From: CAVVXX01 sp963707975
GTDB lineage: Bacteria > Pseudomonadota > Alphaproteobacteria > Micropepsales > Micropepsaceae
Assembly (NCBI GenBank): GCA_963707975.1
Contig: OY970177.1
Span: 1,302,001 to 1,366,000, forward strand
Length of the DNA stretch: 64,000 nt
Direction: 5' to 3'
Position 1 is the stretch's first letter. The number at the start of each line of letters is the position of its first letter. Made by a program: the position numbers and the translations under genes. The notes under the pieces are model-generated. The model did no database searches, had not been told where the DNA came from, and saw only the letters and a list, made by a program, of their open reading frames with translations. Below, one piece after another: positions 43,084 through 51,989 of this stretch.

Positions 43084-44196
43084 TTAAATGTTGTGCCAGG
43101 TCTTCCCTTCTGCTCCGGGGGGCAACGTCGCTTCATAAATGCCCCGCGCAACGGCGCGTGAAAGGACGTCGGCAGCGATCGAGCCAATTCGCGCAACCGT
43201 GAAATCGGGGAATGCGCCTTTGAGAGGCTGTTTCGCTGTTGAGAGTCCAAACACGACATCGCCGTCAAACGGAGAGTGTGTCGGACGGATGGCGCGCGCG
43301 AGCCCGTCTTGCGCCATCATAGTCACTCTCTTCATTTGATCGATAGTAAGGTCAACATCGGTCGCAATGCAGGCGATGGTCGTGTTCTTGCGCGCACCCG
43401 GATTAACCTTCGTATTGCCCCAGTCCTCAGCTGCGACGCGTTTATCGGAAGCCCCGAGACCGCCAAACTCTTTTCCGATCTCGAAGGGTCCGGCCCAGAA
43501 ATGCTTCGTACCGGGCACAACGGCCGAGCCCAGGCTGTTCACGGCGACGATGGCGCCTATCGACATGCCGTCACTGGTCACAAACGAAGCGGAACCCAAT
43601 CCGCCCTTGATTCCGCCCGCTACAGCGCCGAATCCAGCTCCTGCCGTGCCGAGCTTAAAATCCAAGGAAGCGTTCTGAATCGCTTGCAATCCAAGATCGC
43701 GATAAGGCGGATTGAGACCCCAGCTCTTGTCGCCTTGGTTAGCAAGGTCATAAAGGATTGCCGCCGGTACAACCGGCGAGCGTGGAACACCGGGCATAGG
43801 AAGCATCGCGTAACCACGATCATGTGCGCCGAGCCAAGCAACAACTCCATCCGCGGCCGCCAGCCCATAAACGGAGCCGCCGGAAAGCACGACGGCATCG
43901 ACAGAGTGTACCAGATTCCACGAATTGAGGGCGTCGGTTTCGCGTGTTCCCGGTCCACCGCCGCGCACATCGACGGCACACGTCGCACGGCCGTCGGGCA
44001 AGATTACGCTCACGCCCGTTCGCACTTTGGCATTCTCTGCCTGACCAATCCGGAGGCCGGGTACATCCGTCACGAGGTTTCGTGGACCGCGACTTCCAGA
44101 CTTGCCAGCTTTTTCGTCCGCAAAGGCTAGGCGCGGGCTGGAAGCGAGCATAGCCGCGCCGGTGGTAAGAGAAACAAGCAATTCACGTCGATCCAT
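43084..44196 (-). CDS. P1-family peptidase (DmpA/ThnT/BapA type), exported
   Basis: I start at ATG 44196 (M-D-R-R-E-L-L-V-S-L). Two arginines before a hydrophobic stretch and S-P-R-L-A-F-A-D suggest Tat or Sec export to the periplasm. 370 residues. Family motifs: V-D-V-R-G-G-G-P-G-T-R-E-T-D, L-S-G-G-S-V-Y-G-L-A-A-A-D-G-V, and N-S-L-G-S-A. The processing site is R-K-N-T-T-I-A-C-I-A-T-D, cut between Asn 271 and Thr 272, so the nucleophile is Thr as in ThnT (DmpA uses Ser). P1 enzymes cleave N-terminal residues from peptides, amides, beta-peptides or pantetheine. First gene of the unit with DUF3311 and symporter. Confidence 0.85.
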   Translation of the reverse strand: MDRRELLVSLTTGAAMLASSPRLAFADEKAGKSGSRGPRNLVTDVPGLRIGQAENAKVRTGVSVILPDGRATCAVDVRGGGPGTRETDALNSWNLVHSVDAVVLSGGSVYGLAAADGVVAWLGAHDRGYAMLPMPGVPRSPVVPAAILYDLANQGDKSWGLNPPYRDLGLQAIQNASLDFKLGTAGAGFGAVAGGIKGGLGSASFVTSDGMSIGAIVAVNSLGSAVVPGTKHFWAGPFEIGKEFGGLGASDKRVAAEDWGNTKVNPGARKNTTIACIATDVDLTIDQMKRVTMMAQDGLARAIRPTHSPFDGDVVFGLSTAKQPLKGAFPDFTVARIGSIAADVLSRAVARGIYEATLPPGAEGKTWHNI

Positions 44197-45330
44197 GGGC
44201 AACCCCCTCACCTAAACTTAGTAGACTGCAGCGACGCCAAGGTGAAGTGCGTTCGATCTGCAATTCTTAAAATGGAACACAATTATCTACGTAATGATCC
44301 CTGCCCGCAAGGCATACCGCAATAGGGTTAGCTCTCAACAAACCGAGCTCATCCAAAACTCAGAATCTACCGAATTGATCGTAGATCCAGGCAGCGCAGC
44401 GGGTGGAACGGACTCAAAATTTCACCATACAAATTGCTTATCAAGTTGAATTACAAATATCGAGTGGAGAACGACCACGGTTCTTCATTGCGGGGTTTGA
44501 AATTTAGAAATCGGAATTAGATCGAAGTTTTACTGATCCGTTGACCATTAACACCCTTAGAAACTTATGCATTCGCCCTAAGGACGCGACACAGCAATAA
44601 CCTGCCAGAGTTTTAGGAAACCGAGCGATGCCAGAGATCAATGGCTTAGGCAACCTGCAGAGGTATATCGAAGGCCAGTTTCTGTGCGGTACGGATTGTC
44701 AGACTGATTAATCCAATTAATGGAGCAGAAAAAGGCCTCGCCTGCTGCATCATGTAGAGAAGTTGAAATAAGGCAATAATCTGTGAGACGAGCAATTGAG
44801 CGGTGAAATTTCTGACAGCATAAAAGGGCCCAAGTGGTCTTCGAATGATGCGCAACTACGAAACTACTGTCCGCTCGGACTAATTACTAAGGCACCGACC
44901 ACGAGCACAGCAAACCAAAAACCCATTTGCGAAGGACCCTGATGCCAACGCAATAATGCATTAAGATTTGAATTCCCCTGGTACAAAAATACGCTGGGGT
45001 CATGGTCACTACTGAACAGGGTCGCTGCATCTTTTACAGCGGCCCTATTTTCATTTCCTGAACTCGTTAGGCTGTGGCCATAATAGACTGTTGAGCCGCA
45101 TTTCTTATACCAGAGGGGAAAATAAAGGCTGACGCACTTATTTTAAGTTCGCTAATGAGATAAAGATGCGAGTGTACTCACATTAAAGCCACGGCCCGCG
45201 TGCCGATCAACAGGTCGGATACATATCAGGAACTTCCGCCAGCACGCCCTCACTTGCGAAATGCAGCAGGTCCATACATTTTGGTCACAAGCAGACATTC
45301 ATCCGCCCCCAAAACGGTTCTAGTGGATCG
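44197..45330. other. Long gap with no convincing gene
   Basis: About 1.1 kb of AT-rich sequence between the peptidase gene and the second integrase. The only sizeable frame (minus strand 44646-44855, 69 codons) has no ribosome site or recognisable motif. The gap contains an IS3-like end at 44979-45002. It probably holds the promoter for the peptidase operon (near 44200) and degraded mobile-element DNA. No tRNA, CRISPR or clear RNA structure was seen. Confidence 0.4.
44979..45002 (+). repeat. Solo IS3-like terminal inverted repeat
   Basis: The 24 bases TGGTACAAAA...GGGTCA closely follow the right end of the IS3 element at 31711-31734 (TGGTACAAAA...AGGTCA), including ATACG in the middle with one A fewer. 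No transposase remains beside it. Its orientation equals that of the intact copy's right end. It may be what is left of a second copy that once bracketed the 31.7-45 kb cargo. Confidence 0.45.
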
Positions 45331-46569
45331 TTAAGCCGCCACTGGCTGCATTATCGCAGATATTGTCGATGACGCGTTCGTACTTTCGCAGTATCGCGCC
45401 CATTCCCGCATTAAGCGACGCCGCTTTTCGAACAAGTCACCACGCCGATAAGCCGCCTCGACTTTGTTGCTGACGGCGTGGGCGAGCGCCATCTCAGCAA
45501 CATCACTCGAATAATTCGTGCATTCAGCTGCCCAATCGCGGAATGTGGAGCGGAACCCATGCGCGGTCAGGTCCGAACGGCCCATGCGCTTAAGTAAAGC
45601 CAATAACGCCATGTTGCTAAGGGGCTTCGATTTCTTGCCTCCCGGAAACATAAACCCGACCTGACCCAGTTTCTTCATCTCTTTCAGAATAGCGAGCGCC
45701 GGCTCAGATAGAGGCACCCGATGTTCCTTGCCTGCCTTTATCCGATTTGCAGGTATCGTCCAAACAGCGTTCGCGAGATCGATCTCTTCCCAACGTGCGC
45801 CAACGGTCTCGCTCGTGCGAGTTCCCGCAAGAATGAGAAACCGGAGGGCAAACGCGGCAATGGATTTCTGCGTCCGCAAGGCCGCCATAAAGACCCCTAT
45901 CTCGTGGTAGGAAAGCGCAGGGTGGTGTTGTACCCGACGTACCTTGCCGCGATTAGGCAAGAGGTTTTCAAGGTGCCCACGCCAGCGGGCTGGGTTCTCA
46001 CCCCGCCGGTAACCCCGTGCAGCAGCCCAATCGAGCACGCATTCTATTCGCCCCCTAACGCGGCTCGCGGTTTCTGTCTTGGTTGACCAAATAGGCTCAA
46101 GAACTTTCATCACCAGAGCGGTATTGACGGACTGTACGGAGGCATTGCCAAAGATTGGATAAGCGTACTTGGCAAGCGTGCTAGTCCACTGGGCCGCATG
46201 CTTCGCGCTACGCCAAGACGGTCGATGAGCCTCGATATAAGCTTCTGCGCACTGCTCGAATGTCATAGCGCAAGCGGCTTCAAGGGTTGCCTGTTCGTTT
46301 CTCGAGTTGCGGGCGTCTAGCGGATCGATCCCTTCGCTTCGCAACTGGCGAAACTCGGCGACCTTGTTTCGTGCCTCGGCTAAGCTGACGTCACGGTACG
46401 AGCCAAGGCCCATGTCGCGCGTCTTCCCGCGCAACATGAAGCGATAAATCCATGATTTAGTGCCACTAGCGCTAACCTGAAGATACAAGCCACCGCCATC
46501 CGCGAAGAGGCCCTTCTCCTTTTGTCTGGCGACACTGAGCGCCGTCAGACGTCCAATCGTGGTTCTCAT
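45331..46569 (-). CDS. Tyrosine integrase (P4-like), second copy
   Basis: 412 residues, clearly related to the integrase at 27699 (same D-G-G-G-L-Y-L-Q-V style DUF4102 front, E-G-I-D-P-L-D-A-R, E-T-A-S-R-V-R-G-R-I-E). Catalytic residues: Arg in L-A-G-T-R-T-S-E, H-G-F-R-S-T-F-R-D-W-A-A-E, and Tyr in E-A-A-Y-R-R-G-D-L-F. Intact. The start faces the tRNA-like site at 46727, the normal arrangement for an island integrase beside its attachment site. It marks the right end of the accessory region. Confidence 0.9.
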   Translation of the reverse strand: MRTTIGRLTALSVARQKEKGLFADGGGLYLQVSASGTKSWIYRFMLRGKTRDMGLGSYRDVSLAEARNKVAEFRQLRSEGIDPLDARNSRNEQATLEAACAMTFEQCAEAYIEAHRPSWRSAKHAAQWTSTLAKYAYPIFGNASVQSVNTALVMKVLEPIWSTKTETASRVRGRIECVLDWAAARGYRRGENPARWRGHLENLLPNRGKVRRVQHHPALSYHEIGVFMAALRTQKSIAAFALRFLILAGTRTSETVGARWEEIDLANAVWTIPANRIKAGKEHRVPLSEPALAILKEMKKLGQVGFMFPGGKKSKPLSNMALLALLKRMGRSDLTAHGFRSTFRDWAAECTNYSSDVAEMALAHAVSNKVEAAYRRGDLFEKRRRLMREWARYCESTNASSTISAIMQPVAA

Positions 46570-46721
46570 CCTTTACCCATGAACCTACCCATGACTTGGG
46601 AGTAGATTCTGATGGTTCAAGGTGGACACGCCAAGAGTCGCGAAGCTCTAAAGTCGTAAATATTTTAAGCCTGGAGCGGCTAGTCGGACATCGTTGGACA
46701 ATCGTGGACAGTTGTTTGTAT

Positions 46722-46737
46722 GACTCCCTGTCCGCCA
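46722..46737 (+). other. Candidate attachment site with tRNA-Ser-like 3' end
   Basis: GACTCCCTGTCCGCCA. The last 11 bases (46727-46737) fit a tRNA-Ser acceptor strand (CCTGTCC), discriminator G and CCA, but no tRNA body precedes it, so it would be the displaced 3' copy left by integration. The first 11 bases repeat at 29110-29120. A caution: GGACAGG follows at 46747-46753, so the same bases could form a 7-bp hairpin unrelated to any tRNA. G+C rises and core-like genes begin directly to the right. Confidence 0.35.
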
Positions 46738-46833
46738 GCGTGGTAAGGACAGGCGGGCGCCACATTGCGGTAGGGCCTGGGTTGCAGGGCTTGGGTTATA
46801 GTCGATCATTGTGCGGACGAGACGGGGAATTTC

Positions 46834-48501
46834 ATGGGAAAGCCGATTACCAACATCACTATTGTCGGCGGCGGCACCGCCGGCTGGATCGCGGCCGCCT
46901 ATCTGAACCAGCGCCTGCAATGGGGGCCGACCGCCAATCCCGATGTGAAGATCACGCTGATCGAATCGCCCAATATCGGCACCGTCGGCGTCGGCGAAGC
47001 CACCGTGCCTACGCTCAAGCACACCATGAAGATGCTCGGCATCTCGGAAGCCGAGTTCATGCAGCGCACCGACGCCACCTTCAAGCTCGGCATCCTGTTC
47101 GACCGTTTCAACACCAATGAGAAGGGTGAGCTGATCGGCTACGTGCATCCCTTCACTGGCGGCCTGACCGTCAGGGGCCACAATCCAGGTTATTCGTTCA
47201 AGCGTTACGGCCTGCCCGATAAGGAGAACTGTAACGATCAGGATTTCGTGCGCACCATCAGCCTCGCGCGCGAGGCCTATGAGAACAATACCGGCCCGCG
47301 CGCGCTCAATGGGCCTGCATACGGCGGCGCGTTGCAATACGCCTATCATATCGATGCCGGCAGGCTGGCCGAGTTCCTCAAGGAAATTTGCATCAAGCGC
47401 GGCGTGAAACACCTGCGCGACAATGTTGTGGACGTGAAACTTGACGACCGCGGCTTCATCCAATCGCTGCAATTGCAGGAGAATGGCGAGTGGCCGATCG
47501 AGCTTGCGGTCGATTGCGCGGGCTTCCGCGGGCTTATCATCAACCAGGTGATGAAGGAGCCGTTCGAATCCTATGGCGATTATCTGCTCAACGACCGCGC
47601 CATCGCGTTGCAGGTGACCTACCCCAAAGGCGAGACCAAGATTCCCTCGCTCACCCTGTCCAAGGCGATGTCGTCGGGCTGGGTGTGGGACATCCCGCTG
47701 CAGAACCGGCGCGGCACGGGCTATGTCTATTGCAGCAAATTCATCAGCGACGACGAAGCGCTGGCCGAATTCAAGCGCGATCATCTGAACGGCGTCGATT
47801 TTCTGATCGAGCCGTATGTGCTGAAGATGCGGGTGGGCCGCAACCGGCGCAGCTGGGTGAAGAATTGCGTGGCGCTGGGGCTGTCTTCGGGTTTTCTGGA
47901 GCCCTTGGAATCCACTTCCATCATGTCGATCGAATTGCAGGCGCGCTGGCTGGTGTCCAGCCTGCCGTCCACCGATTTCGAGGAACCGCTTGCCGAGCAA
48001 TACAACAACGCGACCGCCAAGCTTTATGACGAGATCCGCGATTTTCTGGGCATGCATTTCGATCTCAACGACCGCCAGGACACGCCGTTCTGGAAAGCGA
48101 CCGCGCATGAAGCCAAACGCTCGGACGCGCTCAGGCATCATCTCGATCTGTGGCAGTATAATTTGCCGAGCCCGCTCGACCCGCGCAACAAAACGGTGTT
48201 CAGCCACTGGAGCGTGGTCTGCATCCTGATGGGCAAGAACTTCTACAAGAATCCCAAGCTGGCGGGCGAAGAGATCGTGTCACGGCAGCTGTGGCAGCAA
48301 TACTGGACCGAGCTCACCACCCGCAAGAATCGCGTGCTTGGCCGGCTTGCCAATCACCGCCAGCTCGTCGAAGCGATTGTCGCTCGCGCCGTGCCGGGCG
48401 AAAGCGCGAAACGCGACGCCAGCGAGGGCGAACAGCTGATCGCCGACGGCCAGTTGCTGGTGGCGGCGCAGCCGATCATGGCGCAGCGCCAGGTGAACTG
48501 A
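46834..48501 (+). CDS. Flavin-dependent tryptophan halogenase family protein
   Basis: 555 residues. FAD-binding G-G-G-T-A-G-W (residues 9-15), I-G-T-V-G-V-G-E-A-T-V-P, a Lys in T-L-K-H-T-M-K (position of the catalytic lysine), W-V-W-D-I-P (W-x-W-x-I-P motif that prevents mono-oxygenase activity) and F-L-E-P-L-E-S-T-S-I (catalytic Glu region). These enzymes use FADH2, O2 and halide to form HOCl that chlorinates an aromatic ring; many genomic members have unknown substrates. A flavin reductase is not adjacent. Alphaproteobacterial copies often lie near TonB receptors. Followed after 22 nt by mvaB. Confidence 0.85.
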   Translation: MGKPITNITIVGGGTAGWIAAAYLNQRLQWGPTANPDVKITLIESPNIGTVGVGEATVPTLKHTMKMLGISEAEFMQRTDATFKLGILFDRFNTNEKGELIGYVHPFTGGLTVRGHNPGYSFKRYGLPDKENCNDQDFVRTISLAREAYENNTGPRALNGPAYGGALQYAYHIDAGRLAEFLKEICIKRGVKHLRDNVVDVKLDDRGFIQSLQLQENGEWPIELAVDCAGFRGLIINQVMKEPFESYGDYLLNDRAIALQVTYPKGETKIPSLTLSKAMSSGWVWDIPLQNRRGTGYVYCSKFISDDEALAEFKRDHLNGVDFLIEPYVLKMRVGRNRRSWVKNCVALGLSSGFLEPLESTSIMSIELQARWLVSSLPSTDFEEPLAEQYNNATAKLYDEIRDFLGMHFDLNDRQDTPFWKATAHEAKRSDALRHHLDLWQYNLPSPLDPRNKTVFSHWSVVCILMGKNFYKNPKLAGEEIVSRQLWQQYWTELTTRKNRVLGRLANHRQLVEAIVARAVPGESAKRDASEGEQLIADGQLLVAAQPIMAQRQVN

Positions 48502-48523
48502 AATTGGGGCGGAGGCCGCCCGG

Positions 48524-49432
48524 ATGTCGGTGAAAATCGTCGAGGTTGGTCCGCGCGACGGGCTTCAGAACGAGCTCCGGGCGCTTCCTGCCGAACTCAA
48601 GATCGAGCTGGTAAACCGTCTGTCCGCCGCGGGCTTGCCCGTGGTGGAAACGGGCGCGTTCGTGTCGGCGAAGAAAATTCCCCAAATGGCCGACAGCGCG
48701 AAAGTGCTGGCCGGCATCAAGCGCAAGCCCGGCGTGCATTATCCCGTACTGGTGCCGAACGAGCAGGGCCTCGTTGCGGCGCTGGCCGCGGGCGCCGATG
48801 AAGTGGCGGTGTTCGGCGCCGCCTCGGAAAGCTTTTCGCGCGCCAACATCAATTGCTCGATCGATGAATCGTTGCGGCGTTTCGCAGTCGTTTGCACGCG
48901 CGCGAAGCAGGCCAAGGTGCGCGTGCGCGGCTATATTTCCTGCGTGCTGGGCTGCCCCTATGAAGGCGAGGTGCCGGTGGCGCGCGTGGTTTACGTGGCG
49001 GCGAAGCTGACGGAGCTCGGCTGCTACGAAATCTCGCTTGGCGACACCATCGGCGTCGGCACGCCCAAGCGCGCCAAGGCGATGGTCAAGGCGGTTGCCG
49101 GCGTGGTGCCGATGGATAAATTGGCCGTGCATTTTCACGATACCTATGGGCAGTCGTTGGCCAACATTCTGGCGGCGCTGGAAGAGGGCGTGCGCACGGT
49201 GGACAGTTCTGTCGCGGGGCTGGGCGGCTGCCCCTATGCGCCAGGGGCTTCTGGGAATGTAGCGACGGAGGATGTCGTCTACATGCTCAAAGGATTTGGC
49301 AAGGTGCCGGAAATCGATCTCGAAGCGCTGGCCGAGACGGGCGCGTGGATTTCAAAAGAACTGGGGCGCGAGAGTTCGAGCAGGGCTGGCAAAGCGCTGG
49401 CCGCGCGCGCGGCGCAGAGGAGCAAGGCATGA
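48524..49432 (+). CDS. mvaB: Hydroxymethylglutaryl-CoA lyase
   Basis: 302 residues. Start motif V-E-V-G-P-R-D-G-L-Q-N-E (catalytic Arg and metal Asp), H-F-H-D-T-Y-G (metal His residues) and the signature S-V-A-G-L-G-G-C-P-Y-A-P-G-A-S-G-N-V-A with the catalytic Cys. It splits HMG-CoA into acetyl-CoA and acetoacetate, the last step of leucine catabolism. Other leucine-degradation genes are not in the window. The stop overlaps the next gene's ATG (ATGA), so the two are translationally coupled. Confidence 0.92.
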   Translation: MSVKIVEVGPRDGLQNELRALPAELKIELVNRLSAAGLPVVETGAFVSAKKIPQMADSAKVLAGIKRKPGVHYPVLVPNEQGLVAALAAGADEVAVFGAASESFSRANINCSIDESLRRFAVVCTRAKQAKVRVRGYISCVLGCPYEGEVPVARVVYVAAKLTELGCYEISLGDTIGVGTPKRAKAMVKAVAGVVPMDKLAVHFHDTYGQSLANILAALEEGVRTVDSSVAGLGGCPYAPGASGNVATEDVVYMLKGFGKVPEIDLEALAETGAWISKELGRESSSRAGKALAARAAQRSKA

Positions 49433-50793
49433 AAACCTGTTTTTCTATTCTGACGGGGGTAGCAGCACTTTGTCTTGCTGGCGCCGTATCAGCGCAGCCT
49501 GCGCCGCAGCCCGCGCCCAAGACGGTGATCTACAAAGGTGCCGCACTGATCGACGGCACGGGTACCGGCCTTAAGCCCAATATGGCGATTGTCATCAAGG
49601 GCGCCACGATAGAGAAAGTCGTGCCAACGGAGACACTGGGCGCGCTGCCGACGGGCGCGAAGGTCGTAGACATGCACGAATTTTATGCCCTGCCCGGCCT
49701 GATCAATTCGCATGTGCATCTCTCGACCAAACCCAATCGCCGCAGCGAGGAAGCGATTTTGCGCCGCGATCTCTATGGCGGCGTCACGGCGGTGCGCGAC
49801 ATGGCGGGCGACGGCCGCAGGCTTGCCGATCTCGCGCGCTCGGCCTTGCTATCGGAAATTCCTGCGCCAGATATTTATTATGCGGCGTTCATGGCGGGGC
49901 CGGAGTTCTTCAACGATCCGCGCGTCATCGATGCGACGCGGGGAGCCATTCCCGGCCAGGTGCCGTGGATGCAGGCGATCACGGAGAAGACCGATCTGAA
50001 AATCGCCGTCGCTGAAGCGCGCGGCACCTACGCCACCGGCATCAAGATTTACGCCGACCTGCCGGGCGCTCTGGTGAAAAACATCGTCGCCGAGGCGCAC
50101 CGCCAGGGCATTCTGGTGTGGACGCACTCCGCGATATTCCCCGCGACCCCTAAGGAGATCATAGAAGCGGGTGCCGACGTGGTGTCGCATGTCTGCATGC
50201 TGGCCTATCAGGCCTCCGACAAAATGCCGCGGGCATATCACAACCGTGCGGGCGTCGAAGAAGAGAAGTTCAAGGGTGACAACCGAGTTGTGCAAAATCT
50301 TTTCGAAGAGATGAAAAGACGCGGCACCATTCTCGACGCGACCTTGTGGGTTTACGACGAAATCGAAAAGCAGAACGCCAAGCAGCCGAAGGCGCGACCG
50401 TCCTATTGCTCGGCCGCGTTGGCTGACCGGCTGCTCGACCAGGCCTATCGCTCGGGCGTGCTGATTTCCGCAGGCACCGACGGCGAATCCGAAACCGCGG
50501 ATCTGTACCCCGCGCTGCAGGACGAGCTCGAATTGCTGGTTCGCAAGGGCGGCATGAAGCCCATGGATGCAATCCGCTCGGCGACGCTGGTGGGCGCCAT
50601 GACCGTCGGCCACGCCAAGGACATGGGCACCATCGAGCCGGGCAAGCTCGCAAATCTTGTGTTCGTGGCAAAAAATCCGCTGGACGACATCGCCAACCTG
50701 AAAAGCGTCGTGCTCACGGTGAAACGGGGCGTCGCATACCTGAGAAGTAGTTACCACCCCATCCAGAAGGACGAAGTCCCGGAAGAACAATAG
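49429..50793 (+). CDS. Exported amidohydrolase
   Basis: I start at ATG 49429 (after GAGGAGCAAGGC), which opens a signal peptide: M-K-T-C-F-S-I-L-T-G-V-A-A-L-C-L-A-G-A-V-S-A. 454 residues. Motifs of the metal-dependent amidohydrolase fold: A-L-I-D-G-T-G, P-G-L-I-N-S-H-V-H-L (metal HxH), W-T-H-S (His), V-V-S-H-V (His), I-S-A-G-T-D-G-E (catalytic Asp) and G-T-I-E-P-G-K-L-A-N-L-V. Close relatives act on imidazolonepropionate-like rings, aryl-amides or dipeptides; the substrate is unknown. Periplasmic. Confidence 0.85.
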   Translation: MKTCFSILTGVAALCLAGAVSAQPAPQPAPKTVIYKGAALIDGTGTGLKPNMAIVIKGATIEKVVPTETLGALPTGAKVVDMHEFYALPGLINSHVHLSTKPNRRSEEAILRRDLYGGVTAVRDMAGDGRRLADLARSALLSEIPAPDIYYAAFMAGPEFFNDPRVIDATRGAIPGQVPWMQAITEKTDLKIAVAEARGTYATGIKIYADLPGALVKNIVAEAHRQGILVWTHSAIFPATPKEIIEAGADVVSHVCMLAYQASDKMPRAYHNRAGVEEEKFKGDNRVVQNLFEEMKRRGTILDATLWVYDEIEKQNAKQPKARPSYCSAALADRLLDQAYRSGVLISAGTDGESETADLYPALQDELELLVRKGGMKPMDAIRSATLVGAMTVGHAKDMGTIEPGKLANLVFVAKNPLDDIANLKSVVLTVKRGVAYLRSSYHPIQKDEVPEEQ

Positions 50794-50831
50794 CGGCGCG
50801 CGATGCTGGCGCGCGCCGCAAACCTGGCCTA

Positions 50832-51407
50832 TCAGGCCGGGGTATTCGGTGTAATCGTGATCTTGAAGCGCGTAAGCTGCGAAGCCGCCAGCCCGAAGCC
50901 GGGTTCGAGTTGCAGCGCCATCTTGTAGTCGTGATAGGCGCCGGCCACGTCGCCAACATCTTCGTCCGCAAGCGCACGGTCATAATATGCGAGCTGAGGA
51001 CGAATAAGTCCTATGTCGATGGCCTTATCGAACGCCTCGAGTGCTGCCCGCGGGTGACCCATCGCGCGGAGTGCAACCCCGCGATTAAGCTCGGCTTCGC
51101 CCAGGCCCGCGAAAATACGGATGCTTTCATCGCAATCGGCCAGGCCGCCTTTGTAGTCGCCAGTTTCAATCCTGAGGGCGCTGCGATTGATGAGTGTGGC
51201 AGCCCGGTCATGCGGCAGCAGCGGTTCGCTGAGGGCGGCATTACAGGTCTGGATCCCATTGGGATCTCCAATGTTTGCCGCATCATAGCAACCATGCGAT
51301 GAACCATTGACGCCAATCACCATCGTTGCCGCTGATGCGGATTGCGAAAGAGAAAATACAGAAATGAAAACGGTGCAGAAGATTATAGCGGAAAGCGTTG
51401 TGCGCAT
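50832..51407 (-). CDS. Secreted TPR protein
   Basis: 191 residues with signal peptide M-R-T-T-L-S-A-I-I-F-C-T-V-F-I-S-V-F-S (cleavage near A-S-A-A). Then about three TPR units: A-T-L-I-N-R-S-A-L-R-I-E-T-G-D-Y, A-E-L-N-R-G-V-A-L-R-A-M-G-H-P-R-A-A-L and A-Y-Y-D-R-A-L-A-D-E-D-V-G-D. Two Cys near the N-terminus (G-C-Y-D, Q-T-C-N) probably pair. A periplasmic scaffold of unknown partner. Such short TPR proteins with the I-G-x-C-N-x-A-L opening are common in this class of bacteria. Confidence 0.75.
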   Translation of the reverse strand: MRTTLSAIIFCTVFISVFSLSQSASAATMVIGVNGSSHGCYDAANIGDPNGIQTCNAALSEPLLPHDRAATLINRSALRIETGDYKGGLADCDESIRIFAGLGEAELNRGVALRAMGHPRAALEAFDKAIDIGLIRPQLAYYDRALADEDVGDVAGAYHDYKMALQLEPGFGLAASQLTRFKITITPNTPA

Positions 51408-51591
51408 GACGCGGGGCCTCCTGTTCCTTTGGAAGCATGTCGAATGCTTCCAATAGCAAGTCTATGCCCCATAGCGGTGTCTGACTAGGCGCGCGGGGTA
51501 ATTGCCAATGCCTAAAGGGGCGATCAAATTATGCGCCAGTGTCATATTCTAGCCATTATCTTGAGACGGCGCAAAAAAAGGAAACCGACGC

Positions 51592-51936
51592 ATGACATGG
51601 CCATTCATCGCACCGTTTTTGCTGCTCACCGTGTCAAATGTGTTTATGACGTTTGCTTGGTACGGCCAGCTCAAATTTCCCAATACGCCGCTTTGGCTGG
51701 TGATTATTGTGAGCTGGTCTATTGCCTTGTTCGAATATTGCTTTGCAGTACCCGCCAACCGCATCGGCCACACGGTCTATTCGGCGGCCCAGCTCAAAAC
51801 CATGCAGGAGATCATCACGCTCATCGTGTTCGGTGTGTTTTCGGTGACGTATCTGAATGAGGCGATTCGCTGGAATCACGTGGCGGCGTTCGGTTGCTTG
51901 GTGGGCGCCGCTTTCTTTGCTTTCAACGAATGGTGA
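51592..51936 (+). CDS. DUF486 (DMT_6) small membrane protein
   Basis: 114 residues, four hydrophobic helices. M-T-W-P-F-I-A-P-F-L-L-L-T-V-S-N-V-F-M-T-F-A-W-Y is the standard DUF486 start, then S-W-S-I-A-L-F-E-Y-C-F-A-V-P-A-N-R-I-G and F-S-V-T-Y-L-N-E. These proteins belong to the drug/metabolite-transporter superfamily as a four-helix half and probably act as dimers. No substrate known. It is followed by the aspartate aminotransferase gene on the same strand after 53 nt. Confidence 0.88.
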   Translation: MTWPFIAPFLLLTVSNVFMTFAWYGQLKFPNTPLWLVIIVSWSIALFEYCFAVPANRIGHTVYSAAQLKTMQEIITLIVFGVFSVTYLNEAIRWNHVAAFGCLVGAAFFAFNEW

Positions 51937-51989
51937 CAGAGCGCGCGCGGTTGATTAGGAATTCATTTTGAGGGCGAGGGGAAAGCATT

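Noticed and set aside
44646..44855. 69-codon hydrophobic leftward frame
   Set aside because: No ribosome site, no recognisable family, in an AT-rich gap; could be chance.
46648..48207. 519-codon leftward frame under the halogenase
   Set aside because: Antisense shadow in high-G+C coding DNA; no homology, while the rightward frame has all halogenase motifs.
49849..50790. 313-codon leftward frame under the amidohydrolase
   Set aside because: Antisense shadow of a gene with clear metal-binding motifs.
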